Shown: one piece after another, positions 14,801 through 22,942 of the stretch
Position numbering within the stretch: the stretch's first letter is position 1
How the letters are laid out: each line of letters begins with the position of its first letter
Virus record (IMG/VR): IMGVR_UViG_3300020002_000002
Location: 1-35,784 of that record
Length of the DNA: 35,784 nucleotides
Strand: one strand, 5' to 3'
DNA from: a virus
Translations under genes and position numbers: made by a program
Notes under the pieces: model-generated
The model's input: only the letters and a program-made list of their open reading frames with translations
Told to the model about the DNA's origin: nothing
Databases searched by the model: none

Positions 14801-15365
14801 TAATATTATATGGTTGTAAATTGCTTGGAGATTGAACTCCAACTGACATTGCGTGAGCAATAGTTTTAAATGGATTTACAACAGTTCCATTTCCAGAATC
14901 GCTCCCATTAGGAGATACCCATAAATCATAATTTGATATACCAGGTACATCTATGGGTAACCCATTTATTAAAATAGCTGCATTATATGCAGCGTTATAA
15001 ATAGCAAGGTAATCACCATCTACGACAATTTCAGTTCCTTGTAACGCAACATTTCCATTATTAACAAGAGGAATAACACCAACACCATTAACATTAATTG
15101 TAGATGCTCCAGTATTTCCGTGAGCAGCTCTAAAATTAAATAATTGACCATCTTCATAACTTATTATTGCAGGAGTAAGATTTATTACATAGGCATTAGT
15201 AGTACCACTATCGACAGCATAATTATATTTTTGTCCCTGTATTCCTGGAATATTTGGAATATTAGAAACGGTAAATCTTTCATTAGCACCACTTCTCAAA
15301 CCAACTATTTGATCTGTAGGTTGTAATGCACCACCACTAGGAAACGCTGACCATTTGATATCCAT
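11820..15365 (-). CDS. Large tail spike with three repeated beta-helix modules (1181 aa)
   Basis: Residues 1-45 hold a virion-binding motif (WSAFPSGGALQPTDQIVGLR); 47-137 a common fibre domain (NTGASTINVNGVG, VVDGDYLAIYNAA). Three modules follow at about 145-440, 445-755 and 765-1070. Each begins with S-x-x-G-x-D-x-x-G-N-G-S/T-x-x-x-P-(F/Y)-x-T-I, typical of DUF1565/pectate-lyase-like right-handed beta-helices, and ends with NYT ... AHL(Q/R)GID. A C-terminal domain (about 1080-1181) resembles other fibre ends (NNAGLVTITLPATAAQFSVV). It should bind or cut surface polysaccharide. Active-site residues cannot be fixed from sequence. GAGGG lies six bases before the ATG. Confidence 0.8.
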   Translation of the reverse strand: MDIKWSAFPSGGALQPTDQIVGLRSGANERFTVSNIPNIPGIQGQKYNYAVDSGTTNAYVINLTPAIISYEDGQLFNFRAAHGNTGASTINVNGVGVIPLVNNGNVALQGTEIVVDGDYLAIYNAAYNAAILINGLPIDVPGISNYDLWVSPNGSDSGNGTVVNPFKTIAHAMSVGVQSPSNLQPYNIILTGGQFDEVVQIELKYYVSIFSFSGTAVINNSLPIILNVATISGTPNDTHYLNNITVLGSISLDYNSIPTATNSIVYINNCKLTGTINLLGNSSTNSFRVKNCEINDFYIDNATLYSNNNNYINSYNGGTIVTTTNQSCFHFSDIFGVITTFNGANSGAITNKYYIYSSILPASYSLNNSKTTLLIDVDSYVAPTITSGAIVSLLSISNGLNANYSPVNYTPLVTPPDLVNSMHAHLRGIDAALAGVSPTPYVFVYRYVTSTGGVDAVGNGSITDPYATISYAISQITDNSITKRYIILCYGNLTETTLSLKPWVLIQGNSSSLAITTINLDASFVGSTNALCYIDNFTGLNGALTLDFTGAIAPRIIVTNLRPSTPVTWTITGPTVSSGMSGVISRNFGGIGFTTPINLSISNFDGEIIDNCFSTVNLTTTGSSTLHSIFFGNNIIVFGGSLTVSSTSGSNINVSSNSFFQSVPLSLTNTSTGTAVLNCIGADGFSSITITGALTTFSPDLISVTPTFASGASDGVNLIYSTLAASITAGFSPTNYTVANTRTKAHLQGIDTKLGVISPATNSFVYRYVSSTNGVDAVGNGSILKPYATISYALSQITDATVTKQYFLVCYGIFTETNLALKPFISLEGNGSKLSVSGTLSQSSDWASLSNGYIVFNNFEIAIASVTFQIASTTGGKVIFSNLYNTLTSSWLFQANDTMELILNNIGNPDFTSSNIIFTIYNFLATKITNCYLNQLVLFANFYGNQNYYTSGNVILGAYEINAENGLSGNFYVDDTFISGAILGISAPDSGLANVRVKSAAQITDIRLDGANVNFIPDLLSVIPTFSGGASASNITYISLAESIIAGFSPANYTVADSRVEAHLQGIDAKLGTGTINWTEVTTTTQAAAVNNGYVANNAGLVTITLPATAAQFSVVSVVGKGAGGFKVVANTGQIINVDNVATSTAGSVSSTNRWDGITLRCVTANTTWSATSVVGNFDVI

Positions 15366-15378
15366 ATCAAACCCTCTA

Positions 15379-15531
15379 TTATTCTGTAATCATCCTCTGT
15401 CCGGTTTCATCATCCATATATTCACCAGTTTCTAAAATCATGAATGATCCAGTTTGTGGCGGGTGACGATCGTTTTGTCCAAATAAAAATATTGGTGACC
15501 AAATCAAATTAAGTTTTCTTAGAAAATGCAT
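15379..15531 (-). CDS. 50-aa hypothetical protein upstream of the spike gene
   Basis: Reads MHFLRKLNLIWSPIFLFGQN, then DRHPPQTGSFMILETGEYMD and a short acidic end. AAGGA lies seven bases before the ATG. It fills the only gap between the 100-aa protein and the spike, with nine- and thirteen-base spacings, so operon geometry supports it. Its mildly hydrophobic N-terminus is too short for a clear membrane call. No family recognised. Confidence 0.5.
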   Translation of the reverse strand: MHFLRKLNLIWSPIFLFGQNDRHPPQTGSFMILETGEYMDDETGQRMITE

Positions 15532-15540
15532 AGTAAATCC

Positions 15541-15843
15541 TTATACTGCTATTGGTGAACCCATCCATGAAAAACCAACCGCTGTCGTTGTTCTTGATAC
15601 GCCATTTACAATACCAGAACTAACAATTTGAGTAGCACCAATTGGGTAGGAAACACCTGCAATACATCCAGGTAGAAACTGTGGAATACCTAATCCATTT
15701 AACCAGACCAAATCACCATCTGTTGTTGTGACAGTAACAAATGCAACAGAAGGAGTAGAAGTTTTACCATTGACAGTCACAGTGATAGGCGTATTAAGAG
15801 CGACTGTGTCGCTATATGCAGCAACAAAACCCCATGTTATCAT
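15541..15843 (-). CDS. Small structural-type protein (100 aa)
   Basis: The start is the ATG at 15843, nine bases after a GGAGG; a TTG at 15852 abuts that site. The protein is beta-rich (VALNTPITVTVNGKTSTPSV, FVTVTTTDGDLVWLNGLGIP) with many Gly, Thr and Val, like decoration or fibre-associated proteins. It lies between the terminase and the spike genes. A virion role is inferred from composition and place only. Confidence 0.5.
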   Translation of the reverse strand: MITWGFVAAYSDTVALNTPITVTVNGKTSTPSVAFVTVTTTDGDLVWLNGLGIPQFLPGCIAGVSYPIGATQIVSSGIVNGVSRTTTAVGFSWMGSPIAV

Positions 15844-15872
15844 GTGTAACAACCTCCATGTTGTTTAAATTA

Positions 15873-17342
15873 TTATTCATTTATATAGAATACATCATAC
15901 GCCTGTTCAATTATCATGTCTGCATCAAGCGCCAATGTCATAGTCTGGAATGATTCAACCCCATGGCTAGCCCAATTATGAAGTGGTTTATTTTTATACG
16001 TTCCCATTTTGTCATCAAACTCTTTTGTATAATTAGACAAACAATCAATTAAACGTTGGGTATTTTCTTTATTAAAATCACATAAATATAACATTTGTCT
16101 CATTGATTCAATGGCGTTTTCTTTACTAGTTGGCCTTGGAACAATAAAGGCGCTCTCACCCATATCTCTCATAAAATCAATACTATTTTTACCTGTGTTC
16201 CAATCTCTTTTTTGTCCATCATGTGGAAGGAAATGATCTTTAAAAGATAAATTGTATTTATTACAAAAACGCCTTATTTCCATGACATAATAAGTCAAAT
16301 CTTTATTGTTTGATTCAATATATCCAATAATGCTAGGTTTTAAATAGCTATTTACTCTCTTAACCTGAAACAGTGTAATAGCAGTACAATCATTAATTCC
16401 AATATCAAATGCTGAATAAACATTGCAACCAGGTATCAATAAATTAGTAATTAATCTATTCTCATCATAAATAGTCTTAATAGCATGAGCAAAGTACTTT
16501 GTTTCTTGGTTTACCTGAACCACACCATAATATTCTTGTTGAATCAAATATTCAGGCATACCAGCCCTTCTATCTTCCTCAATCATTTCATCAGTGATAT
16601 AACGATTGCCATTCTCATCAATCAGATTAGTTATACTGTCAACTCTGCAATACCATAATGGATCGTTCTTATTATGTTCTATCAGTTGATAAAAATGGTT
16701 CATTCCATCAAAAGTTGATTGACCTAATAACCAACCACCATTTTGACGAAGCACAGGCAACATTACATAAAATACTCGAGGGTCTTGGAATGCAAATTCA
16801 GCATATACAATACCTCTAGGATTAGTACCACGAAGTTTATCAGGGTCAATATCAGAACCGACTATCCAAATCTTAGAACCATTAACCAGGTTAATAGTCA
16901 TATCTTGATTATTTATTCTTTTAATAAGTCTTTTAGGAATCATCTTCAAAAACTTAATACTTTCTCCATCAGGCATTAAAATAGCACCTTCCCAGAGAAC
17001 AGCACGCGCCCTAACATTGGTAGGATAAACCATCATATAAAGTCCTGGTGATTCAACAGCACCCTGAACAATAAAACTCCATGATTCAACCTCTTTACCA
17101 GACCGTCTAGGCCTCTCAAGCAAAATCCTTTTTATTCCTTCTTTGAATAGTTTAACTGCTGCTTCTGTTTGATATGGTCTAAATGGAATATAAGGAAGTT
17201 GTACTACATTGCCATCTTGAAAAGTGATAATAAGATTAGCATCATCATCACGTTTAAGTTCAAAACTAGAAGCATTCAATAAATTCATACTTTCAACAAT
17301 AGCATCTGCTTTTGCTCTTATTTCTTTCAAAACTTTATTCAT
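15873..17342 (-). CDS. terL: Terminase large subunit (489 aa)
   Basis: Packaging motor ATPase and nuclease. Walker A variant ERPRRSGKE at residues 76-84, Walker B-like GIVYAEF at 177-183 where E182 is the catalytic base, coupling-motif-like GQSTFDG at 207-213. The RNase H-like nuclease has AFDIG (D313), E343, HDG (D375) and the terminal HNWASHGVESF. Length is normal. The residue before the glutamate is Ala, not the usual Asp. No clear ribosome binding site precedes the ATG. It follows the tail fibre gene, as T7 gene 19 does, and lies 17 kb from the small subunit gene. Confidence 0.9.
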   Translation of the reverse strand: MNKVLKEIRAKADAIVESMNLLNASSFELKRDDDANLIITFQDGNVVQLPYIPFRPYQTEAAVKLFKEGIKRILLERPRRSGKEVESWSFIVQGAVESPGLYMMVYPTNVRARAVLWEGAILMPDGESIKFLKMIPKRLIKRINNQDMTINLVNGSKIWIVGSDIDPDKLRGTNPRGIVYAEFAFQDPRVFYVMLPVLRQNGGWLLGQSTFDGMNHFYQLIEHNKNDPLWYCRVDSITNLIDENGNRYITDEMIEEDRRAGMPEYLIQQEYYGVVQVNQETKYFAHAIKTIYDENRLITNLLIPGCNVYSAFDIGINDCTAITLFQVKRVNSYLKPSIIGYIESNNKDLTYYVMEIRRFCNKYNLSFKDHFLPHDGQKRDWNTGKNSIDFMRDMGESAFIVPRPTSKENAIESMRQMLYLCDFNKENTQRLIDCLSNYTKEFDDKMGTYKNKPLHNWASHGVESFQTMTLALDADMIIEQAYDVFYINE

Positions 17343-17362
17343 AATGTTCTACATGAAACATA

Positions 17363-18553
17363 TTAAATTTTTATTAATTTTGTAACGACATATGAAGGCT
17401 GTATGGTGTTATGTCCTGTATTTGATCCAATATTATTAGTTGCAACTGGATCAATAACATCAGTTGCGCCAAAACCTGATCCCCTCCCTATAGTTCCAGC
17501 TGTACCCGCACCACCTCCTATTGTAGTTACACTAATAGTTGCATTACCTGGATGATTATGAGTTGCTAGTTCTGAAATTGTTAATACATGATTTTCTTCA
17601 CCACCAACACTTCCTACTGTATTACCTAATATTCCGCTTCCCGATCCTCCAACACCAACTCCTGTACGACGACGACAATCTGGAATATTAAACGTAGTTG
17701 ATCCATCACCAACACCCCAATTAGTACCAATAACTGCAAATAATGAAGCATAAGTTATACGATTAATTGCCGAACCATCACATGCCAACCAACCAGAAGG
17801 AATAACTGTTCCAGCAAAATCTTTCATATCACCAGATTTAAAACTTGAAGATGAAATATTAATTTGATTCTGAATAAAAGTAGGAAGTGCTTGAAGATAA
17901 GCATCAACAGTTGTTGGGTTGCTAGCAAAAGTATCGTAATAACCAACTAATTTCGCTCCATCTGTCCCAGGTGCATTATTAGCTAATAATGATTGAAGAA
18001 CACTCGCACTAGGAATAGTTGATATTAATGCTGCTACAACACCCGAACCACTCCCCATCCAAACATAATTGGTGGGTAATACGGGAAGTTGTGTTAATGA
18101 ATTACCATTGGGTAAAAATGGATCTGAAGTTGGAAGATAATTATTAATAATGTATGATAAATTTCTTTGTAATATATAATTCAAATTCTGCTGACACAGC
18201 AATAATAATCTATCAAGAGCAGTATCAAGATTTTTTCCATTAAAATTCCTAGCATCTTCAAAATTAGTTTCAAGTGATGCTGCAACTTGTCTATTAATAG
18301 TTAAATAATAACCAGTAACAGGAATAAACAATAATGTAATTATCCCACCAGTAATAGGATCAGCATTATAAGTAACCATATAATCCGTATTCAAACTCAA
18401 AATATCATCAATTGGTACTGGAATTGCATTAGGAGCCTGATAATAAACCTGAATATCTCCAGGTAAAGGAGCATAAAAAGTAAATGTATATTGTAGTTGT
18501 GCTACATTAGTTTGATATTGAACAATAGTATTCTGTTGCGGCAAATCAGGCAT
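17363..18553 (-). CDS. Tail fibre with T7-fibre-like N-terminus and collar domain (396 aa)
   Basis: Residues 8-120 match the T7 gp17 N-terminal tail-binding domain: a strand-rich part (QLQYTFTFYAPLPGDIQVYY), then TGYYLTINRQ and NFEDARNFNGKNLDTALDRL. A low-complexity shaft follows, and residues 240-300 are a phage tail collar domain (GDMKDFAGTVIPSGWLACDG, then YASLFAVIGTNWGVGDGSTT and FNIPDCR). The end (HNTIQPSYVVTKLIKI) is the usual collar-domain terminus. It would form the receptor-binding fibre attached to the tail. AAGGA precedes the start at a good distance. Confidence 0.85.
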   Translation of the reverse strand: MPDLPQQNTIVQYQTNVAQLQYTFTFYAPLPGDIQVYYQAPNAIPVPIDDILSLNTDYMVTYNADPITGGIITLLFIPVTGYYLTINRQVAASLETNFEDARNFNGKNLDTALDRLLLLCQQNLNYILQRNLSYIINNYLPTSDPFLPNGNSLTQLPVLPTNYVWMGSGSGVVAALISTIPSASVLQSLLANNAPGTDGAKLVGYYDTFASNPTTVDAYLQALPTFIQNQINISSSSFKSGDMKDFAGTVIPSGWLACDGSAINRITYASLFAVIGTNWGVGDGSTTFNIPDCRRRTGVGVGGSGSGILGNTVGSVGGEENHVLTISELATHNHPGNATISVTTIGGGAGTAGTIGRGSGFGATDVIDPVATNNIGSNTGHNTIQPSYVVTKLIKI

Positions 18554-18579
18554 GATAACTTCCTTGTAAAATATATTCT

Positions 18580-20952
18580 TTATGCACCGTAATATTGAAC
18601 CTGTCCAGGTTGTAAATGAGGTTTTTCACCAAATATTTCCCTAAAATAGGGATCAACAAATGGTAGTGAAAGACCAGGAGTCACAGCTTGTCCAATCTTA
18701 GATAATGATTTTGTAAACTTTTTAACATCTCCTCCAGCCATAGCCAATGGTAATGTCATTCCATTACTGAGAACTCTCATCGATGGAGTATTAAGAGCAT
18801 TTGATATAAGATCACCATTTTGTTTATCCGGATCAAAAAATGATGTTAAGAATCCAGCACTAGGAAACATAATTTCAGCAGCATACTTCATTTTTTCTTG
18901 ATAATTCATAGCACCCCATGAAGGCATTGATCTACCAGAAGCAATATTATTCATGTACATCGATAATACAGACATAGGAACAGTAGCCGCTAATAACTGA
19001 ACCATGAACCCAATTTTAGCTTGAACTGTATCAGCATCTTTAAAACCTTGATAAAGAACTCTATCAATAAACTGTAATGCATATGATTTAAACTGCATCA
19101 CAGTTCTCAACAACTCGCCTGCAAGTGTTCCTGATCTTGTCCCAGCAGTAGTTAAAGAACGCATGTAAGCACCAGGCGCTAATACTGCATTCTCTGCCCA
19201 AACATCAAACATAGAATAAACTTTTCTATACAAATCATTTTTTAATAGATAAAGTGGTTGATTCGATTTGGCACCATAAATATCCCGTATATCACTATCA
19301 GACAATTTTTCTACATTCTCAACTGTAAATAATCCACGTTCAGATTTCTTACGCAAAACATTCCATTCTTTTTCACCAAATTCAAATTTATCCATTTGTT
19401 TTCTAGTTAATTCGGGTAATCCCTCCCAAGAATGTTCACCCATTCTACCAAGATTTTTTGACAATAGATAAAGTGAACTTACCTTATTTCCTTTATCAAT
19501 TGCCTCCATGCCTACACCACGAAAAAAATAAGTACTGGCAGTATTAACAACTTGAGGAACATTATTAGAATCCACAAACCTACTAACATAACCCATATGA
19601 GTGTCTGTCATTTCTTTAAATACACCAGCAAGATACTTTCTTTCTTCTGATGGAATAATATTAAACATTCCTGACATATGCGTTGTGTATGGTTCCCAAT
19701 ATCCAAAACCCCATCTTTTAGCAAACATAATTCCATTAGCTATATCAGGTAAACTTAAAAACGCAATCTTTCCTAAAGACTTCATCGAAGTAAGAGTTCT
19801 AAGAGTAGAACCAAAATTAGCAAGTGTTGGTGAAACAGATGATTGATCTATTCCTGCAAGATGTTTAAATGTAAGTTTTGTATTGTAACTTTTCCATTTT
19901 GATACTGGTTTAATTTCATTTTCAGCCTCAGCTAATTCATTAAACATTGAAACAGGAGAATCACCAAATATTTGAGCCATTCCAACTTTATTACCAGATT
20001 GATTAACATCAGACATAATATTAGCAAATAAATCTTTTCTACCATATTGCTGTGCATAAGTATGCATAGACTCCATATCTTTCCAGTAGAAGAACATGCG
20101 TTGACTACCTTTTCCTAATTCAAACATTTCTGGTTTATCGGTAGTAATATTATCAAATATTTTATTAAGGACATTATCCATTTCAATTTTATCAATTGAT
20201 CCATCTAATTTAATAACATTGGTATCAACAAAAGTCTTTTCTATATTTAGATGTTGCTTAATAAATTCTCTCCACATAGTACGACTATTATTAATATCAT
20301 ATTTACCTTTTGCTAAAGCACCTTCAATAACATTTTTACCACCACTAATTAAAAGATCACGATTATGAACTGCTCTTAAAAATCTATCTTTGTTCAATTG
20401 ATAAATAGATAATGCATCTGATGAAACCATCTCACTATTACGATATTCAATATAATCAGCAAATTTTTTAGCAACATTTTTTGCCATAAGTGAAACATTA
20501 CTTTTGCCATCAATAGCGCGAACTATTTCAAGATCATTATTCTTATCTTGCAGAAATGAAAACTCTTCCTTTTCTAATCTTCCAAAAAAAGAATTTCCTA
20601 ATAATTTCCTAGCAGAACGTTGAGCAGATTCAATATTATATGCTAGGTTTTTTGTACGTCTTGCTACATAATCCAAAAGACCGTAACCCTTTCCTTTCAT
20701 ATCTCCAATTATATGTTCATACTTTGCAGCGCGATTAACTTTTCTTTGAAGATTCTCAGTCATTTGCTGAAGTTTCTCATCTCCAATTTCTTCCATTGCT
20801 TTACGAATAGCATCTGAACCTTTTATTCCATCATATTCTTTTGCTTTTTGAAAAACTTGTGTTGTGTATCTCTTTAATTCATCATCGCCAAACATAGTTA
20901 AAGATTGACGAGCAGCTAAAATACAACCATTTTGTGTTCTAGATTGCAACAT
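18580..20952 (-). CDS. Large internal virion protein, C-terminal half of a gp16-like ejection protein (790 aa)
   Basis: Helical and charged for the first 400 residues, then longer hydrophobic helices (IGFMVQLLAATVPMSVLSMY) near the C-terminus, the usual plan of T7-like ejection proteins. The stretch GTLAGELLRTVMQFKSYALQ is a recurrent element in large podovirus internal proteins. It overlaps the 665-aa gene by 14 bases. Together they total about 1455 residues, close to a single T7 gp16 (about 1320), so the ancestral protein may be divided in two here. No transglycosylase motif was recognised. GGGAG lies seven bases before the ATG. Confidence 0.7.
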   Translation of the reverse strand: MLQSRTQNGCILAARQSLTMFGDDELKRYTTQVFQKAKEYDGIKGSDAIRKAMEEIGDEKLQQMTENLQRKVNRAAKYEHIIGDMKGKGYGLLDYVARRTKNLAYNIESAQRSARKLLGNSFFGRLEKEEFSFLQDKNNDLEIVRAIDGKSNVSLMAKNVAKKFADYIEYRNSEMVSSDALSIYQLNKDRFLRAVHNRDLLISGGKNVIEGALAKGKYDINNSRTMWREFIKQHLNIEKTFVDTNVIKLDGSIDKIEMDNVLNKIFDNITTDKPEMFELGKGSQRMFFYWKDMESMHTYAQQYGRKDLFANIMSDVNQSGNKVGMAQIFGDSPVSMFNELAEAENEIKPVSKWKSYNTKLTFKHLAGIDQSSVSPTLANFGSTLRTLTSMKSLGKIAFLSLPDIANGIMFAKRWGFGYWEPYTTHMSGMFNIIPSEERKYLAGVFKEMTDTHMGYVSRFVDSNNVPQVVNTASTYFFRGVGMEAIDKGNKVSSLYLLSKNLGRMGEHSWEGLPELTRKQMDKFEFGEKEWNVLRKKSERGLFTVENVEKLSDSDIRDIYGAKSNQPLYLLKNDLYRKVYSMFDVWAENAVLAPGAYMRSLTTAGTRSGTLAGELLRTVMQFKSYALQFIDRVLYQGFKDADTVQAKIGFMVQLLAATVPMSVLSMYMNNIASGRSMPSWGAMNYQEKMKYAAEIMFPSAGFLTSFFDPDKQNGDLISNALNTPSMRVLSNGMTLPLAMAGGDVKKFTKSLSKIGQAVTPGLSLPFVDPYFREIFGEKPHLQPGQVQYYGA

Positions 20953-22936
20953 TTGCAGCTCCCATCATGCATTTAATCATTTCTTCCAATGCTTTTTCAC
21001 TTGTTTTAAACTGATTTAATTTAGAATAAAGAACATTAAATTCTTCTTTGGAAGCACCAGAAATATTTGGGTTATCATTTATATCATTAAATTGCTGTTC
21101 AATTGATTGTTCATTACCTTTTGCTTTACTTTCAATTGAACTTACAGTCTTTTCTACTGATTCAACTTTATCAGACATATATTTTTCAAATGATTGTATA
21201 TTAGCCTTTCCTTCAATTCTTTCTTTAAAATAATTTACAACTCTATCCGCATTAGCAATTTCCTTCATTCCAGATTCAGCAATATTAACAATTCCTTTTA
21301 ATACTTCATTATAAGCAGCCTGCATTTCATATTGTTCACGTATAGCAATCTTTCTAAGTAATGCGCGTGCTTGAGGATATACATGAGTTAAATCCAACAA
21401 TCTATAATAGTCAGTAGACATTTGATATTTAGGTGGTAATTTATCACTACCTATCAACCTTCTTTGAATATTTTTAACTTCTTGAGCTTGAGTTTGAATT
21501 TTTCCCTCTTTGGTTTTAAATCTATCAAGAACAGATTCAGAAATCTTAATCTTTAAATCATTCTTCTCTTTTAATTTTTTGAATTTAGAACGACCTGTCT
21601 TATCAAATTCACGTTGATAATTTTTAGATTTCAATTCTAATTGTTTTAAATCACCTTCAAGTTTAAACATTTTCTTAATATTTTCAGGAACAATAAATGG
21701 CATCTCTCTTTCATTCATATTCCCTTTCTTCATCATATTATACAATTTTTGTTGTGATAATGGTTGATTCTTAACTGAACTTCTAGGAGTAGTATGATTA
21801 ATATAAACATCTTCTTTAGCTAATTGTTCAACACGTTTCTCTATTCGAGAAGCTGTTTCATCAATATGAGCTTTAATTCCATCTAACATTGCCGGATTAT
21901 CTTTTACCATCTTTCCCATACGATCAAGCATGCTGTGAGTCACAAAATCTGATAAAGCATTTTTATATGATATAGAATTATTACTAGCCATTTGATCAAC
22001 TGCAAAAGTTTGAAATTGCTTCATTTCTTCTTGAGTCATAAATGGAACTTCTAATTTTCCACTAAACACATTTACAGGATGATTTTCTTTATCTAACAAT
22101 TTCATTGAACTATTCAAATGTGATTCATAATCTTTTGGATTTTCATATACATTTCTAAGCCATTCTTCTTCTTTTTCTGTAATACCACCTTTTTCACGAG
22201 CTAATGCAAGTTTCTTAATTTTTTCAGAAATAGGTAATTCTTTTAATTCTTCTCCAAGAAAGCGACCAGCTTTACCTAAGATAACACCAGCTGTCCAAGC
22301 CAATGGTGGTATTGCCAAACCAATGCCACCATTAAATGCAATTGATTCAACCATTCCGCCATAATTTAAACGCTGTGTATCTTTATCATAATTCTCCAAA
22401 AATGATTCTGGCAAAGTAAATCCTGTCATCATGCCAGCATTTTTTGCCTCAGTTTCAATCACTTCATGAAGGTTTTTTGGTAAATATTTAGCATATTTAT
22501 TATTTGCAAAAACCGAAATTGGTTTACTTAATGCTTCATTAATAGCAGATTTACTTAAATAACCACCACTTAATGCACTTACAGTATCCGGAATAAGATT
22601 ACTAATAAGACTAGCTCCTTTACCCAATCCCTTACCAATAACACCACCTAATATCAAAGATGTTGGATCAAGCATCATTCCAGCAACCCCAGCAACACTA
22701 TTAGCAACTGTCTGACCTGTACTAAAATCTGGGTGTTGTAATTGATAACCAATTAAGTCAACAGCATCAGTTAACCTTTGATCTGTAGGTTCTCCCTTAG
22801 CCCAATCAAACATAGACTGAATAGCATATGCACTTCGATAAGCAGGTTGACGCAAAGCATTAAAAGTTGATTCACCAACTGTTGGTTTTGGTCGTTGACC
22901 ATATTGTGTAATTTCTGGTTGAGCTAATAATGACAT
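20939..22936 (-). CDS. Internal virion protein, N-terminal half of a gp16-like ejection protein (665 aa)
   Basis: Gly/Ala-rich hydrophobic segments at about 80-125 (VAGVAGMMLDPTSLILGGVI) and 195-225 alternate with long charged coiled coils, especially 420-660. This is typical of DNA-ejection proteins that unfold through the tail and insert in the envelope. It sits between the gp15-like and the 790-aa proteins. No lysozyme or transglycosylase active site is visible, unlike the N-terminus of T7 gp16. It ends in NVAI with the 14-base overlap into the next gene. Confidence 0.65.
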   Translation of the reverse strand: MSLLAQPEITQYGQRPKPTVGESTFNALRQPAYRSAYAIQSMFDWAKGEPTDQRLTDAVDLIGYQLQHPDFSTGQTVANSVAGVAGMMLDPTSLILGGVIGKGLGKGASLISNLIPDTVSALSGGYLSKSAINEALSKPISVFANNKYAKYLPKNLHEVIETEAKNAGMMTGFTLPESFLENYDKDTQRLNYGGMVESIAFNGGIGLAIPPLAWTAGVILGKAGRFLGEELKELPISEKIKKLALAREKGGITEKEEEWLRNVYENPKDYESHLNSSMKLLDKENHPVNVFSGKLEVPFMTQEEMKQFQTFAVDQMASNNSISYKNALSDFVTHSMLDRMGKMVKDNPAMLDGIKAHIDETASRIEKRVEQLAKEDVYINHTTPRSSVKNQPLSQQKLYNMMKKGNMNEREMPFIVPENIKKMFKLEGDLKQLELKSKNYQREFDKTGRSKFKKLKEKNDLKIKISESVLDRFKTKEGKIQTQAQEVKNIQRRLIGSDKLPPKYQMSTDYYRLLDLTHVYPQARALLRKIAIREQYEMQAAYNEVLKGIVNIAESGMKEIANADRVVNYFKERIEGKANIQSFEKYMSDKVESVEKTVSSIESKAKGNEQSIEQQFNDINDNPNISGASKEEFNVLYSKLNQFKTSEKALEEMIKCMMGAANVAI

Positions 22937-22942
22937 ATTATA

